Shown in pieces: positions 16,089 through 24,114 of a stretch of 64,000 nucleotides of DNA. Below the pieces are notes generated by a model. That model was not told where the DNA came from. It did no database searches and was given only the letters and a program-made list of their open reading frames with translations. Each line of letters opens with the position of its first letter. Position 1 is the stretch's first letter. This stretch comes from G965220305 sp965220305 (GTDB lineage Bacteria; Chloroflexota; Dehalococcoidia; Lucifugimonadales; UBA3495): positions 3,348,001 through 3,412,000 of the forward strand of contig OZ244817.1 of the NCBI GenBank assembly GCA_965220305.1, read 5' to 3'. The position numbers were made by a program, and so were the translations under genes.

Positions 16089-16451
16089 ATGGCGTTCAAG
16101 TTGAATCACCTGCATCTCAAGTGCCCCGACCCCCAGAAGACGGCCCAGTGGTACGTGGACAACTTGGGGGCAACCATAGTTTCCGAGGCTGGCGGTGGCC
16201 GCGGATTCCGGCTGGACCTGCATGGGTTGCCGCTGAACGTTACCCAGATGATCGACACCCAGAGCCACGAACAGGTCTACGGAATGGAGCACATCGCCAT
16301 CGATACCGACGACCTAGACGGCACCGTGGCGAAGCTCAAGGCCAGCGGCGCGCGCATCCTGGAGGAGACCCAGGTGGGCGGCGGTCGCCGGGTATGTTTC
16401 TTCGAGGGACCGGAGGGTGTCTGCCTGGAAGTCCTGGAGATTCAGGGCTAG
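16089..16451 (+). CDS. VOC-family (glyoxalase/bleomycin-resistance fold) protein
   Basis: A 120-residue single VOC module pair. FKLNHLHLKCPDPQKTAQWY is the first metal-ligand strand (His), YGMEHIAIDTDDLDGTVAKL the second, and CFFEGPEGVCLEVLEI the third (Glu). It is expected to be a small metal-dependent lyase, isomerase or dioxygenase acting as a homodimer. The start has a textbook GGAGG with six-base spacing. The substrate cannot be told from sequence. Confidence 0.9.
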   Translation: MAFKLNHLHLKCPDPQKTAQWYVDNLGATIVSEAGGGRGFRLDLHGLPLNVTQMIDTQSHEQVYGMEHIAIDTDDLDGTVAKLKASGARILEETQVGGGRRVCFFEGPEGVCLEVLEIQG

Positions 16452-16786
16452 AGCCGCCACCCCTCTATAGAATTCGATAAAACTTGGCCTGGGAGCTCCT
16501 GTGGCTCTCGGGCCAGCCGCCATTCCCAGTATCAACGGTAGCCTGTATCCTGTGGGAAGGCGAGGCTGGTCCTGGTACGTGGGCGGAATTCGATTGCGGC
16601 GCTGGTCCAATGCTGGATGGCTCCAAACGAGTATTGACCTACGCTAGTGCTGCAACTTTCCCGACCGGCGACACTTCGACGGAGAATCCCCCGACTACGG
16701 GGACCTCACCCGGCTCTAGCAGGAAGGGCTGCACCGCCCCCATTTACCATTTATTCCCAGTGTGGCCCAAATACGGAGGTAGTTTC
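16452..16786 (+). other. Long gene-free stretch ahead of the PIG-L gene
   Basis: About 335 bases between the glyoxalase-fold gene and the deacetylase. The frame of the deacetylase stays open through most of it but the translation is low-complexity and unlike the family. A TTGACC at 16635 has no clear -10 partner. I see no RNA gene or repeat that I can name. Confidence 0.4.
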
Positions 16787-17647
16787 ATGCCCGAACAGCG
16801 GCTTCTGGTCTGTTTCGCCCACCCCGACGACGAGGCTTTTCCAGTAGGCGGAGCTTTGGCGGCCCATACCGCCCGGGGGGTCAAGGTGCGTTTGGTCACC
16901 ACCACCTCGGGAGAGGAGGGGGATATTCGCCAGCCGGGATCGGCGACCCGGGAGACCCTGGGAGAAGTGCGCCGCTCGGAATTGGCCTGTTCGGTACGCA
17001 CCCTGGGAATCGCCGAGCACATGGTCCTGGGCTACCGGGACTCGGGCATGGCCGGGTGGGCGTCCAATGATTACCCCGAGGCATTCATCAACGTTCCCGA
17101 CGAAGAGATAGTGGAGCAATTGGTGGAACAGATCCGGCTTTTCCGGCCCCAGGTGGTTCTGACCTTCGAGGCTGGAGGTTTGTACGGTCACCCGGACCAC
17201 ATAGCCATTTCCCGCCAGACCACCGAGGCTTTCCGCTTGGCGTCGGACCCCGACGCCTTTCCCCTTCAACTGGTGAATGGGGTGCAGGCCCACGCCCCGG
17301 AGCGCCTGTTCTACAGCGCCCGTCCCAAGGGCTTCCGAACGGAGTGGGCCCAGAAGCTACGGGAAGCTGGTATCGACACTCCCCTGCCCCCGCCGGACCG
17401 GGCTGACGAAGGCACGCCCGAGGACGAGATTCACCTGGATATGGACGTTGCCGACCAACTGGAAACCAAGAAGGCCTGCATTAAGTGTCACTGGACCCAG
17501 GTGGCCGAGGACTGGCCCTACGACCGGGTGCCCCGGGAGGTAACTGCCTCCATCCTGGGTCGGGAGTTTTATATCCAGGCCACTCCCCAGCTACAGCCGG
17601 GAGAGAAAATGCCGCCGGACTTCTTCCATGGATTGCCCGGCGATTAG
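16787..17647 (+). CDS. PIG-L family deacetylase
   Basis: A 286-residue zinc hydrolase of the LmbE/PIG-L family, which remove N-acetyl groups from amino sugars or related conjugates. The metal motif AHPDDE is at residues 11-16 and the second ligand region GLYGHPDHIAI is near residue 144. The start at 16787 has GGAGGTAGTTTC upstream, which decides against a longer N-terminal extension. Substrates in the family include GlcNAc-inositol conjugates and bacillithiol/mycothiol precursors; none can be chosen here. It is followed by a Mut7-C gene and a histone-deacetylase-like gene. Confidence 0.92.
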   Translation: MPEQRLLVCFAHPDDEAFPVGGALAAHTARGVKVRLVTTTSGEEGDIRQPGSATRETLGEVRRSELACSVRTLGIAEHMVLGYRDSGMAGWASNDYPEAFINVPDEEIVEQLVEQIRLFRPQVVLTFEAGGLYGHPDHIAISRQTTEAFRLASDPDAFPLQLVNGVQAHAPERLFYSARPKGFRTEWAQKLREAGIDTPLPPPDRADEGTPEDEIHLDMDVADQLETKKACIKCHWTQVAEDWPYDRVPREVTASILGREFYIQATPQLQPGEKMPPDFFHGLPGD

Positions 17648-17670
17648 TCCTGGTAGTGTGAGGTCATTCG

Positions 17671-18153
17671 GTGACGAGGAAGCCTCAATTCGTGGTGGAT
17701 GTCAACGTTGGGCGCGTCGCCACGTGGCTTCGGGTAATGGGCTATGACACCCTGTTTCCCCAGGAGAGGGGCGACAATGAGCTTGTGCGTCTTGCGCTGC
17801 GCGATGGCCGTGTGCTGGTCACGCGGGACTCCGGTATTGACGCCCGTCGGGCCGCCCGCCTGGGCCAACTGAAGGTGGTGCAGGTCGTTGACGACGACCT
17901 ACCCAGCCAGTTGCGGCAGTTGGTCCGAGAGTTGGGCCTGAAGCTGGACGGCGGCTTCTCCCGGTGCGTGCGCTGCAATGACCCCCTAATTGCGGTGGCC
18001 AAAGCCGATGTGGACCACCAGGTGCCCCCCTACGTGCGTCAGACCCAGACCAACTTCATGCAGTGTCCCCGGTGCCTCCGCATTTACTGGCGCGGGACCC
18101 ACTGGTCCAACATGGTGTCCGAACTGGATAAAGTGTATGAGGAGTCGCCCTGA
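17671..18153 (+). CDS. Mut7-C RNase-domain protein with zinc ribbon
   Basis: A 160-residue protein matching the Mut7-C family. The PIN-like half begins FVVDVNVGRVATWLRVMGYDT and has LVTRDSGID; the C-terminal zinc ribbon has CVRCNDPL and CPRCLRIYWRGTHW, giving four cysteines. This fold is predicted to cleave RNA. It starts at GTG, 23 bases after the PIG-L gene, and its stop overlaps the next start by one base (TGATG), so translation is coupled to the histone-deacetylase-like gene. Confidence 0.9.
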   Translation: MTRKPQFVVDVNVGRVATWLRVMGYDTLFPQERGDNELVRLALRDGRVLVTRDSGIDARRAARLGQLKVVQVVDDDLPSQLRQLVRELGLKLDGGFSRCVRCNDPLIAVAKADVDHQVPPYVRQTQTNFMQCPRCLRIYWRGTHWSNMVSELDKVYEESP

Positions 18154-19283
18154 TGCCCAGAGCCGCTTTCGTTTACGAGGACACCCTATCCCAACACGTG
18201 CTGCGGCAGGACCACCCCATGCGTCCGGTGCGGCTTCGCTACACCTACGAATTGCTGAACTCCTACGGGGCATTTGACGACGCTGAATCGATGCTGGTCA
18301 ACCCCCGACGGGCTTCGGAAGAGGAAGTGCAGTCGCTCCACAGCCCGGAATACGTGGCTGCGGTGCGTACCCTTAGTTTGGGGCTGAACACCGCCAATCC
18401 CCAGCGGTTCGGGTTTAGCGCCCAGGGAGACAACCCCATCTACGAGGGCATGTATGACGCCGCGCTTCTCAGCACCGGCGCGTCGTTGGTAGCCGCTGAA
18501 CTCGTGGCCAGCGGCCAGGTCCAGGCGGCCTTCAATATTTCCGGGGGGTTGCACCACGCTGTGCATGACCACGCCTCCGGTTTCTGCATTTTCAACGACC
18601 CGGTGATTGCGATCAAGTATCTACTGGAGCGGGGCCTGCGAGTAGCCTACGTGGACATTGACGCCCATCACGGGGACGGTGTTCAGGAGGCTTTCTTCGA
18701 CGACAATCGAGTGTTGACCATATCCATCCACGAGTCGGGACAGTACCTTTTCCCGGGCACCGGGTTTGTTTCGGAGCGGGGTGTGGGCCCGGGGGAAGGT
18801 TACTCGGTTAATCTGCCCCTGTACCCCAACAGCGATGACGAGGTGTACCTGTGGGGCTTCCACGAAGTGGTGCCGCCGCTGCTGCGGGCCTTCGCGCCGG
18901 ACGTGTTGGTGACGCAACTGGGGATAGACAGTTACCACAATGACCCCCTGACTCACCTGAGGGTGACTTCCCGGGGTTACGTGGAGGCGGTGGAGGAGTT
19001 CGCCAAGCTGGGAATCCCCTGGCTGGCCCTGGGAGGAGGCGGGTACGACCTGAGTGCGGTGGCCCGATGCTGGACTCTGGCCTACGGGGTGATGCTGGGG
19101 ACGGAGTGGCCGGACCAAATACCCGGGCCATTCTCCACCCAGTATGGTCTACAGTCGCTGAGGGATACGCTGGCTTTGGATATTCCCAGCCAGGTGAGGC
19201 TGGACGCCCGGAATTTGGCGGAAGAAGGGGTGGCTGCGGTCAAGGAGCAGGTGTTTCCAGTGCACGGGTTGGGAGCCCCCTAG
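18153..19283 (+). CDS. Histone-deacetylase-like / AcuC-type deacetylase
   Basis: A 376-residue zinc amidohydrolase of the class I/AcuC type. The active-site pair GGLHHAVHDHASGFC (His134-His135), the metal ligands in VDIDAHHGDGV (Asp168, Asp170, His172) and a third Asp in LGIDSYHNDPLT are all present. Bacterial relatives deacetylate acetyl-lysine (for example acetyl-CoA synthetase) or polyamines. Since polyamine synthesis genes occur later in this window, acetylpolyamine is one possible substrate, but this is speculative. It overlaps the Mut7-C gene by one base. Confidence 0.92.
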   Translation: MPRAAFVYEDTLSQHVLRQDHPMRPVRLRYTYELLNSYGAFDDAESMLVNPRRASEEEVQSLHSPEYVAAVRTLSLGLNTANPQRFGFSAQGDNPIYEGMYDAALLSTGASLVAAELVASGQVQAAFNISGGLHHAVHDHASGFCIFNDPVIAIKYLLERGLRVAYVDIDAHHGDGVQEAFFDDNRVLTISIHESGQYLFPGTGFVSERGVGPGEGYSVNLPLYPNSDDEVYLWGFHEVVPPLLRAFAPDVLVTQLGIDSYHNDPLTHLRVTSRGYVEAVEEFAKLGIPWLALGGGGYDLSAVARCWTLAYGVMLGTEWPDQIPGPFSTQYGLQSLRDTLALDIPSQVRLDARNLAEEGVAAVKEQVFPVHGLGAP

Positions 19284-19377
19284 AGGACTCCCAATAAAAA
19301 ATGCAACCTGTCACCAGATAGCGACGTTAATCGCCAAAGGTGTTCTGCCCCTGACTATCCTGCCAGAGTATTGGCAG

Positions 19378-19662
19378 TTAGTTGACTTGATGTTCCCGCT
19401 GGAGCAGTTCCTTGGCTTCGTCTCCGATATTGGCTTCGATGCAGTCCCTAAGGGTAGAGTAGATGGCCTTCTTGATGGCCTCCATCAACCAGGCTTCATA
19501 GTCAGGATCGTCGGGGTAGCTATTCTTCACGGCTACCGCCCGCTGCAGCAGACTAAGATAGAAGTATTGTAACGGGGTCAACGGGCGATCTATGCCGTCA
19601 ATGGTCCCGGTATTTTGGCTTCCTGCCAACTCTTGGTCTGCGCTGTCTTGTTGCGCGCTCAT
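19378..19662 (-). CDS. Conserved small hypothetical protein downstream of dnaK
   Basis: A 94-residue soluble protein. It has a polar N-terminus and a mainly helical remainder (LTPLQYFYLSLLQRAVAVKN, YEAWLMEAIKKAIYSTLRDC, GDEAKELLQREH). A good TTGGAGATAAAG ribosome site precedes the ATG. It follows dnaK by about 100 bases on the same strand, so it may be the last gene of the heat-shock transcript. No family recognised. Confidence 0.65.
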   Translation of the reverse strand: MSAQQDSADQELAGSQNTGTIDGIDRPLTPLQYFYLSLLQRAVAVKNSYPDDPDYEAWLMEAIKKAIYSTLRDCIEANIGDEAKELLQREHQVN

Positions 19663-19761
19663 TCTTTATCTCCAAGACTCCGCTGATAACACGCTACTAC
19701 GGTAAAACCATATTATAGCAGACATTGGCCGAGGTCTATACAAGCAGAGGTCGAAATTCTG

Positions 19762-21672
19762 CTAGACCTCGCGGAACTGCCCTTCCACGGTGCCGCCTTC
19801 GTCATCGCCGGAGCCTGGCTCTCCGGTAGCTGACTCGTCCGGCGCTTCCTCGGGTCCGCCTGCGGCCTGGCTGTAGACCGCCTGGCCCACCCGCTGCATA
19901 ACGTTGCTAAGTTCGGTCATCTCCGTCTGCATCTCCGCAACGTTGTTGGCGGCGATGGCGGCCTTCAGCGCCGTTATCTTGGCCTCCAACTCCGGTTTCA
20001 GGTCCTCGGGAATCTTGTCGGCGTTGTCCGCCATCATTGTTTCGGCGTTGTAGACCAGCGAGTCGGCCCGATTTCTCGTTTCGACCTCGGTGCGACGGCG
20101 CTGGTCCTCCTCCTCGTGGGACCTGGCGTCGTCGACCATCTGGCCGATCTCATCCTTGGACAGACCGGAACTGGGCTGGATGACAATCCTCTGCTCCTTG
20201 CCGGTGCCCTTGTCCTGGGCCGACACGCTGAGAATGCCGTTGGCGTCGATGTCAAAGGTCACGTCCACCTGGGGTATGCCCCGGGGGGCCGGCAGGATAC
20301 CGTCCAGGATGAAACGTCCGATGGACTTGTTATCCGTTGCCATGGGCCTCTCACCCTGAAGGACGTGAATGTCCACGCTAGTCTGGCCGTCGGCAGCGGT
20401 GGTGAAGGTCTCTGTCTTCTTGGTAGGTATGGTGGTATTCCGCGAAATCAGGGTTGTCATCACGCTGCCCAGGGTCTCCAGGCCCAGGGTCAACGGGGTC
20501 ACGTCCAGCAGTACGATGTTGCCCACTTCACCGGCCAACACCCCGGCTTGGATGGCTGCCCCCAAGGCGACCGCCTCGTCCGGGTTGACCGACCGGCTGG
20601 GGTCTTGGCCGAAAATACTCTTGACCTTTTCTTGCACGGAAGGCATTCGGCTCATGCCTCCCACCAGGATTATTTCGTCGATGGAGTTGTTGGATAGCCC
20701 GGCGTCGGTCACCGCCTGCCGGCAAGGCCCTTCAGTGCGGGTAATCAGGTCGGCCACCAACTGCTCCAGCCTGGCCCGGCTCAGGGTCTTTACCAAGTGT
20801 TGGGGGCCGCTGGCGTCGGCGGTGATGAAGGGTAGGTTAATCTCCGTCTCCAGGGTGCTGGAAAGCTCCACCTTGGCCCGCTCGGCAGCGTCGCGCAGTC
20901 GCTGCAACGCCATGCGGTCTTGGGCCAGGTCTATGCCAGTCTCTTGGCGGAACTCCTGTATCAGCCACTCCAGAATCTTCTGGTCAAAGTCGTCTCCGCC
21001 CAGGTAGGTGTCGCCGTTGGTGGACATTACCTCGAAAACGCCGTCCCCCATCTGAAGGATGGTGATGTCGAAGGTGCCGCCGCCCAGGTCGAACACGGCG
21101 ATGGTGGCGTCCTTGTCCTGCTTGTCCAGCCCGTAGGCCAGGGATGAGGCAGTGGGCTCGTTGATGATGCGCAGGACCTCCAACCCGGCAATGGTGCCGG
21201 CGTCGGATGTTGCCTGGCGTTGGGCGTCGTTGAAGTACGCCGGGACTGTGATAACCGCCTGAGAGATTCTTTCTCCCAACTTGGCCTCGGCGTCCTGCCG
21301 GATCTTCTGCAACACCATCGAGGAAATTTGAGGGGGCGCGTAGGACTGCCCCGACATTTCCACATGGGCATCGCCGTTGGATGACTTGACTATTTTGTAG
21401 GGCAGGTTCCCCAGAGCCGTAGCGACCTCGGCGTCCTCAAACTTGCGGCCCATGAGCCGTTTTACCGAGAACACGGTGTTTTCTGGGTTGGTTACGGCCT
21501 GGCGTTTGGCCGTCTGCCCCACGTACCTCTCGCCGCTGCGGGCATTTACGGCCACTACGGAAGGGGTCAGACGCCCGCCTTCTGCATTTTCTACAATTAT
21601 AGGTTCCCCGGCCTCGATGACCGCGGCCACCGAGTTGGTTGTACCCAAATCTATGCCCAGGACTTTAGCCAT
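19762..21672 (-). CDS. dnaK: Chaperone DnaK (Hsp70)
   Basis: A 636-residue Hsp70. The N-terminal ATPase begins GIDLGTTNSVAAV, with phosphate loops IAVFDLGGGTFDITIL and ILVGGMSRMPSVQEKV, and the substrate-binding domain has LLDVTPLTLGLETLG. The C-terminal tail is Gly/Glu/Asp-rich and ends EGQFREV. The ribosome site AAGGAG is well placed. It is third in an hspR-grpE-dnaK operon and works with GrpE; no dnaJ lies in the window. Confidence 0.98.
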   Translation of the reverse strand: MAKVLGIDLGTTNSVAAVIEAGEPIIVENAEGGRLTPSVVAVNARSGERYVGQTAKRQAVTNPENTVFSVKRLMGRKFEDAEVATALGNLPYKIVKSSNGDAHVEMSGQSYAPPQISSMVLQKIRQDAEAKLGERISQAVITVPAYFNDAQRQATSDAGTIAGLEVLRIINEPTASSLAYGLDKQDKDATIAVFDLGGGTFDITILQMGDGVFEVMSTNGDTYLGGDDFDQKILEWLIQEFRQETGIDLAQDRMALQRLRDAAERAKVELSSTLETEINLPFITADASGPQHLVKTLSRARLEQLVADLITRTEGPCRQAVTDAGLSNNSIDEIILVGGMSRMPSVQEKVKSIFGQDPSRSVNPDEAVALGAAIQAGVLAGEVGNIVLLDVTPLTLGLETLGSVMTTLISRNTTIPTKKTETFTTAADGQTSVDIHVLQGERPMATDNKSIGRFILDGILPAPRGIPQVDVTFDIDANGILSVSAQDKGTGKEQRIVIQPSSGLSKDEIGQMVDDARSHEEEDQRRRTEVETRNRADSLVYNAETMMADNADKIPEDLKPELEAKITALKAAIAANNVAEMQTEMTELSNVMQRVGQAVYSQAAGGPEEAPDESATGEPGSGDDEGGTVEGQFREV

Positions 21673-21713
21673 GATTAATACTCCTTGCGCTTGAGTTGCT
21701 TAACTTAAACTGC

Positions 21714-22301
21714 TTAATTGGAAATGCTGTCGGTCTCTCGCGATTCCCGGGCCACCACCACCTGGGCCGGTTGAATTACCCGGTCGTGAAGCCGGTAGCC
21801 GTTGCGCACCACTTCCACGATGTAACCTGGGGGGTATTCACTAGAAGCCGTGGTGCCCAGGGCTTCGTGCTGCAGGGGGTCGAAAATCTCCCCCACCGCT
21901 TCTATCTTGACCACGCCCTCGGATTCCAGGAGGCCGGCCATCTTGCGCTGAATCAGCTTCACGCCTTCCCACCAGGAGTCGGAGGAGCTGTTCTCCTCGG
22001 CATGACCGATAGCCAGGTCCAGCTCATCTATCACCGGTAAAAACTTGATTATGAGACGGCTATTGGAATATTGCTGGAGGGAAATGCGGTCTTCATCGGC
22101 CCGTCGGCGGTAGTTGATGAGCTCCGCCTGGGCGCGTTGGGCGTTGTCCCGGTTTTCCTCCACCATTTTCTGGGACTCTTCCAAGGACTGCCGGAGGGCG
22201 GCCACCTGGTCTTCCAAGGGTAGGCCCTCATATTGTTCTCTCAGCAGTTCTTCCACGGACTTCTGAACGTCCGGGTTCCTGTCGTCGTGCTCGTCAGTCA
22301 T
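21714..22301 (-). CDS. grpE: Nucleotide exchange factor GrpE
   Basis: A 195-residue protein with a charged N-terminus, a long coiled coil (EDQVAALRQSLEESQKMVEE...) and the C-terminal beta-domain (GVVKIEAVGEIFDPLQHEAL, NGYRLHDRVIQPAQVVVA). It drives ADP release from DnaK. It lies 41 bases upstream of dnaK and 23 bases after hspR on the same strand. Confidence 0.95.
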   Translation of the reverse strand: MTDEHDDRNPDVQKSVEELLREQYEGLPLEDQVAALRQSLEESQKMVEENRDNAQRAQAELINYRRRADEDRISLQQYSNSRLIIKFLPVIDELDLAIGHAEENSSSDSWWEGVKLIQRKMAGLLESEGVVKIEAVGEIFDPLQHEALGTTASSEYPPGYIVEVVRNGYRLHDRVIQPAQVVVARESRETDSISN

Positions 22302-22324
22302 TTATCCTTGCCTGCTGTTAGCTA

Positions 22325-22813
22325 TTACTCTGCTAAGGGTAGGTTCAGCTTACGAAAAAGCTGTTGGACCTCGTTTTTGATGGCCTCCCGTAAAGGGGTG
22401 CCTTGCGCCGCTCGTCCAAGGCGTTGCTCCATGTTAATCAGGCCGTCCACCAGGGTCAAGGCGAATTCCACGCCCGCCAGGTTCAGCCCCAGGTTCTCCA
22501 TCAAATGCCGGATTAGAAAAACTTTACGGATGTCTTCCAGGGAGTACAGCCGCAGCATTCCCATGGTACGCACCGGATTTATCAGCCCCAGGCGCTCGTA
22601 TTTGCGAAGGGTCTGGGGGTGCATCTCCAGGATTCGGGCGGCCACGCTGATGACGTATACGCCTTCCAACTCTAGGTCATTGGCCTTGGACTGGCTGGCC
22701 CTTGCGTCGGGTTCTGGGCTCGATGGGGCCCGTTCTATGTCGGCGTTCTGAGGCCAAAGCGGAGGCAACTTCTCCTGCTGTTCCCTGGTTCTGGGTCGGG
22801 AACGGTCACGCAT
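22325..22813 (-). CDS. hspR: HspR-type heat-shock repressor (MerR family)
   Basis: A 162-residue DNA-binding protein with a variable 50-residue N-terminal extension. A MerR helix-turn-helix spans about 52-80 (VYVISVAARILEMHPQTLRKYERLGLINP), matching HspR, then LYSLEDIRKVFLIRHLMENLGLNLAGVEF. HspR proteins repress dnaK operons by binding CTTGA-N-TCAAG-like palindromes and usually use DnaK as co-repressor. It is the first gene of its operon, directly downstream of a matching palindrome, implying autoregulation. Confidence 0.92.
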   Translation of the reverse strand: MRDRSRPRTREQQEKLPPLWPQNADIERAPSSPEPDARASQSKANDLELEGVYVISVAARILEMHPQTLRKYERLGLINPVRTMGMLRLYSLEDIRKVFLIRHLMENLGLNLAGVEFALTLVDGLINMEQRLGRAAQGTPLREAIKNEVQQLFRKLNLPLAE

Positions 22814-22850
22814 ATCCCGCCTCTCTCACAGATTGGTATTGATTACGAGT

Positions 22851-22895
22851 AATATAATAATACTTGACACAAGGCATGTCAATGTTTATTATATT
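22851..22895. promoter_or_regulatory. Palindromic divergent promoter pair with HspR-type operator
   Basis: A 45-base interrupted palindrome with 19-base arms (16 of 19 complementary) around a 7-base centre. Its core, CTTGACA-N7-TGTCAAT (22863-22883), resembles the HAIR operator CTTGAGT-N7-ACTCAAG. On the + strand TTGACA (22864-22869) and TATTAT (22887-22892) are 17 bases apart; on the minus strand TTGACA (22882-22877) and TATTAT (22859-22854) are also 17 apart. Bound HspR would cover both -35 boxes, controlling hspR-grpE-dnaK and the zinc-ribbon gene together. Confidence 0.85.
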
Positions 22896-22969
22896 CAACA
22901 TATTAGCAATCGCTACACTTTAAGGTGCATGGAAATTGCCTCCCATGAATTTGAAGGAGGTGGCAGGAG

Positions 22970-23143
22970 ATGATTAATTTTAAGGCGTGCCCCAAGTGCG
23001 GTGGAGACTTGAGCTTGACCGAGGACATGTACGGCCGGTACTGGAACTGCCTCCAGTGCGGCCTGATTAGAGATGTCGTCGAACAGCCGCTGCCGCAGCG
23101 ATTGCCGGTCCCCGTGGTGGAGCAGGAGCGGAGGGCAGCCTAG
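22970..23143 (+). CDS. Small zinc-ribbon protein divergent from hspR
   Basis: A 57-residue protein. Two CxxC knuckles, ACPKCGGDL (Cys7, Cys10) and WNCLQCGLI (Cys27, Cys30), form a typical zinc ribbon with a conserved-looking EDMYGRYWNC bridge; the tail is Pro/Gln/Val-rich. AAGGAGG lies nine bases before the ATG. It is transcribed from the + half of the palindromic HspR-type promoter, about 70 bases downstream of the predicted transcription start, so it is probably heat-inducible. Its function is unknown. Confidence 0.8.
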   Translation: MINFKACPKCGGDLSLTEDMYGRYWNCLQCGLIRDVVEQPLPQRLPVPVVEQERRAA

Positions 23144-23195
23144 TCGTTTCAGTTGGCGCTTGGGCCCGGCAGTGGGGACTGGGCTCCTACGCGTC

Positions 23196-23236
23196 GACCT
23201 GCCCCGGTGTATCGACGCCGGGGCAGGTCTTATTTT
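23196..23236 (+). terminator. Rho-independent terminator of the zinc-ribbon gene
   Basis: A perfect 12-bp stem, GACCTGCCCCGG with its complement, 10-base loop, then TTATTTT. It ends the short transcript 53 bases after the stop codon, supporting a one-gene transcription unit. Confidence 0.9.
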
Positions 23237-23296
23237 CGTAAGGCTGATATGGCGCTTCGGAGCGGTTGGCGGCCCGCCTCCTTCTGGGTAGGACTG

Positions 23297-23926
23297 TTAT
23301 CGGCTCAGTTCGGGCCAGAACCTTTCTTCCTTCCACGGGTCGGCGTTGTTGTTGTAGCCCCGCTGCTCCCAGAATCCCGGAGCGTCTTCAGCCATCAACT
23401 CAATACCGTTGACCCATTTGGCGCTCTTCCAAGCGTAACGGCTGGGAACTATGAGACGGGTGGGCCAACCGTGGTCCATGCCCAACTCTTCGCCGTTCTG
23501 CTTGTGGACCACCAATCCCTCTTCCAAACCCACTTCCAAGGGCAGGTTGGTAGTATAACCGCCGTAGCAGTGGGCCATAAGGAACTTGGCTTCCGGCTTG
23601 GCCCCGGCCAGCTTCACCAGGTTCGCCACGGGCACGCCTTCCCAGGTGTTGTCCAGGGAACTCCACTGGGTAACGCAGTGGAAGTCTGCCGTTACTGTAA
23701 CCCAGTCCAAGTTGGTAAACTGCGTCCAGTCCAGCACTATCTCCCGCTCCACCAGGCCAAAGATGCGAATCTTCCAGGTGGCCAGGTCAACCTGGGGAGT
23801 GGAGCCATAGGTGAGAACCGGGAATTTCTTGCTGAGGAACTGCCCCGGGGGGACGCGGTCTCCCCGGCCCTGGTCGGGGGCAGTCTTGACTTGGTCGGGC
23901 CTTTTCAAACCGAATTCAGGTTGCAA
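23297..23926 (-). CDS. Sulfite-oxidase-fold molybdopterin oxidoreductase
   Basis: A 209-residue protein of the oxidoreductase molybdopterin-binding family. The molybdenum cysteine is Cys84 in TADFHCVTQWS; other matches are WKIRIFGLVE, LMAHCYGGYTTNLPL and GWPTRLIVPSRYAWKSAKWV. It is small, without the dimerisation domain and without a Tat signal, so it is probably cytosolic. The start is uncertain: TTG at 23926 has only a weak ribosome site. Substrate unknown; YedY/MsrP-like sulfoxide reduction is one option. Confidence 0.88.
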   Translation of the reverse strand: MQPEFGLKRPDQVKTAPDQGRGDRVPPGQFLSKKFPVLTYGSTPQVDLATWKIRIFGLVEREIVLDWTQFTNLDWVTVTADFHCVTQWSSLDNTWEGVPVANLVKLAGAKPEAKFLMAHCYGGYTTNLPLEVGLEEGLVVHKQNGEELGMDHGWPTRLIVPSRYAWKSAKWVNGIELMAEDAPGFWEQRGYNNNADPWKEERFWPELSR

Positions 23927-24114
23927 CTCTCAACACCCTTCTATAATCGGTCTAGTTATCCTAGAATGACTTTCCGACCATGTTATCCTGCTGGGGCAGG
24001 GGTGTCAAACCGGCTGATTCTGATTGTGACGTGTCCCGTTTTTGGTCGGCGTGGGCGGTTGCAGCGGCAAATTCGTCCCAGCAAAAATTGCCAAAACCCG
24101 GAGGAGGAATAATC

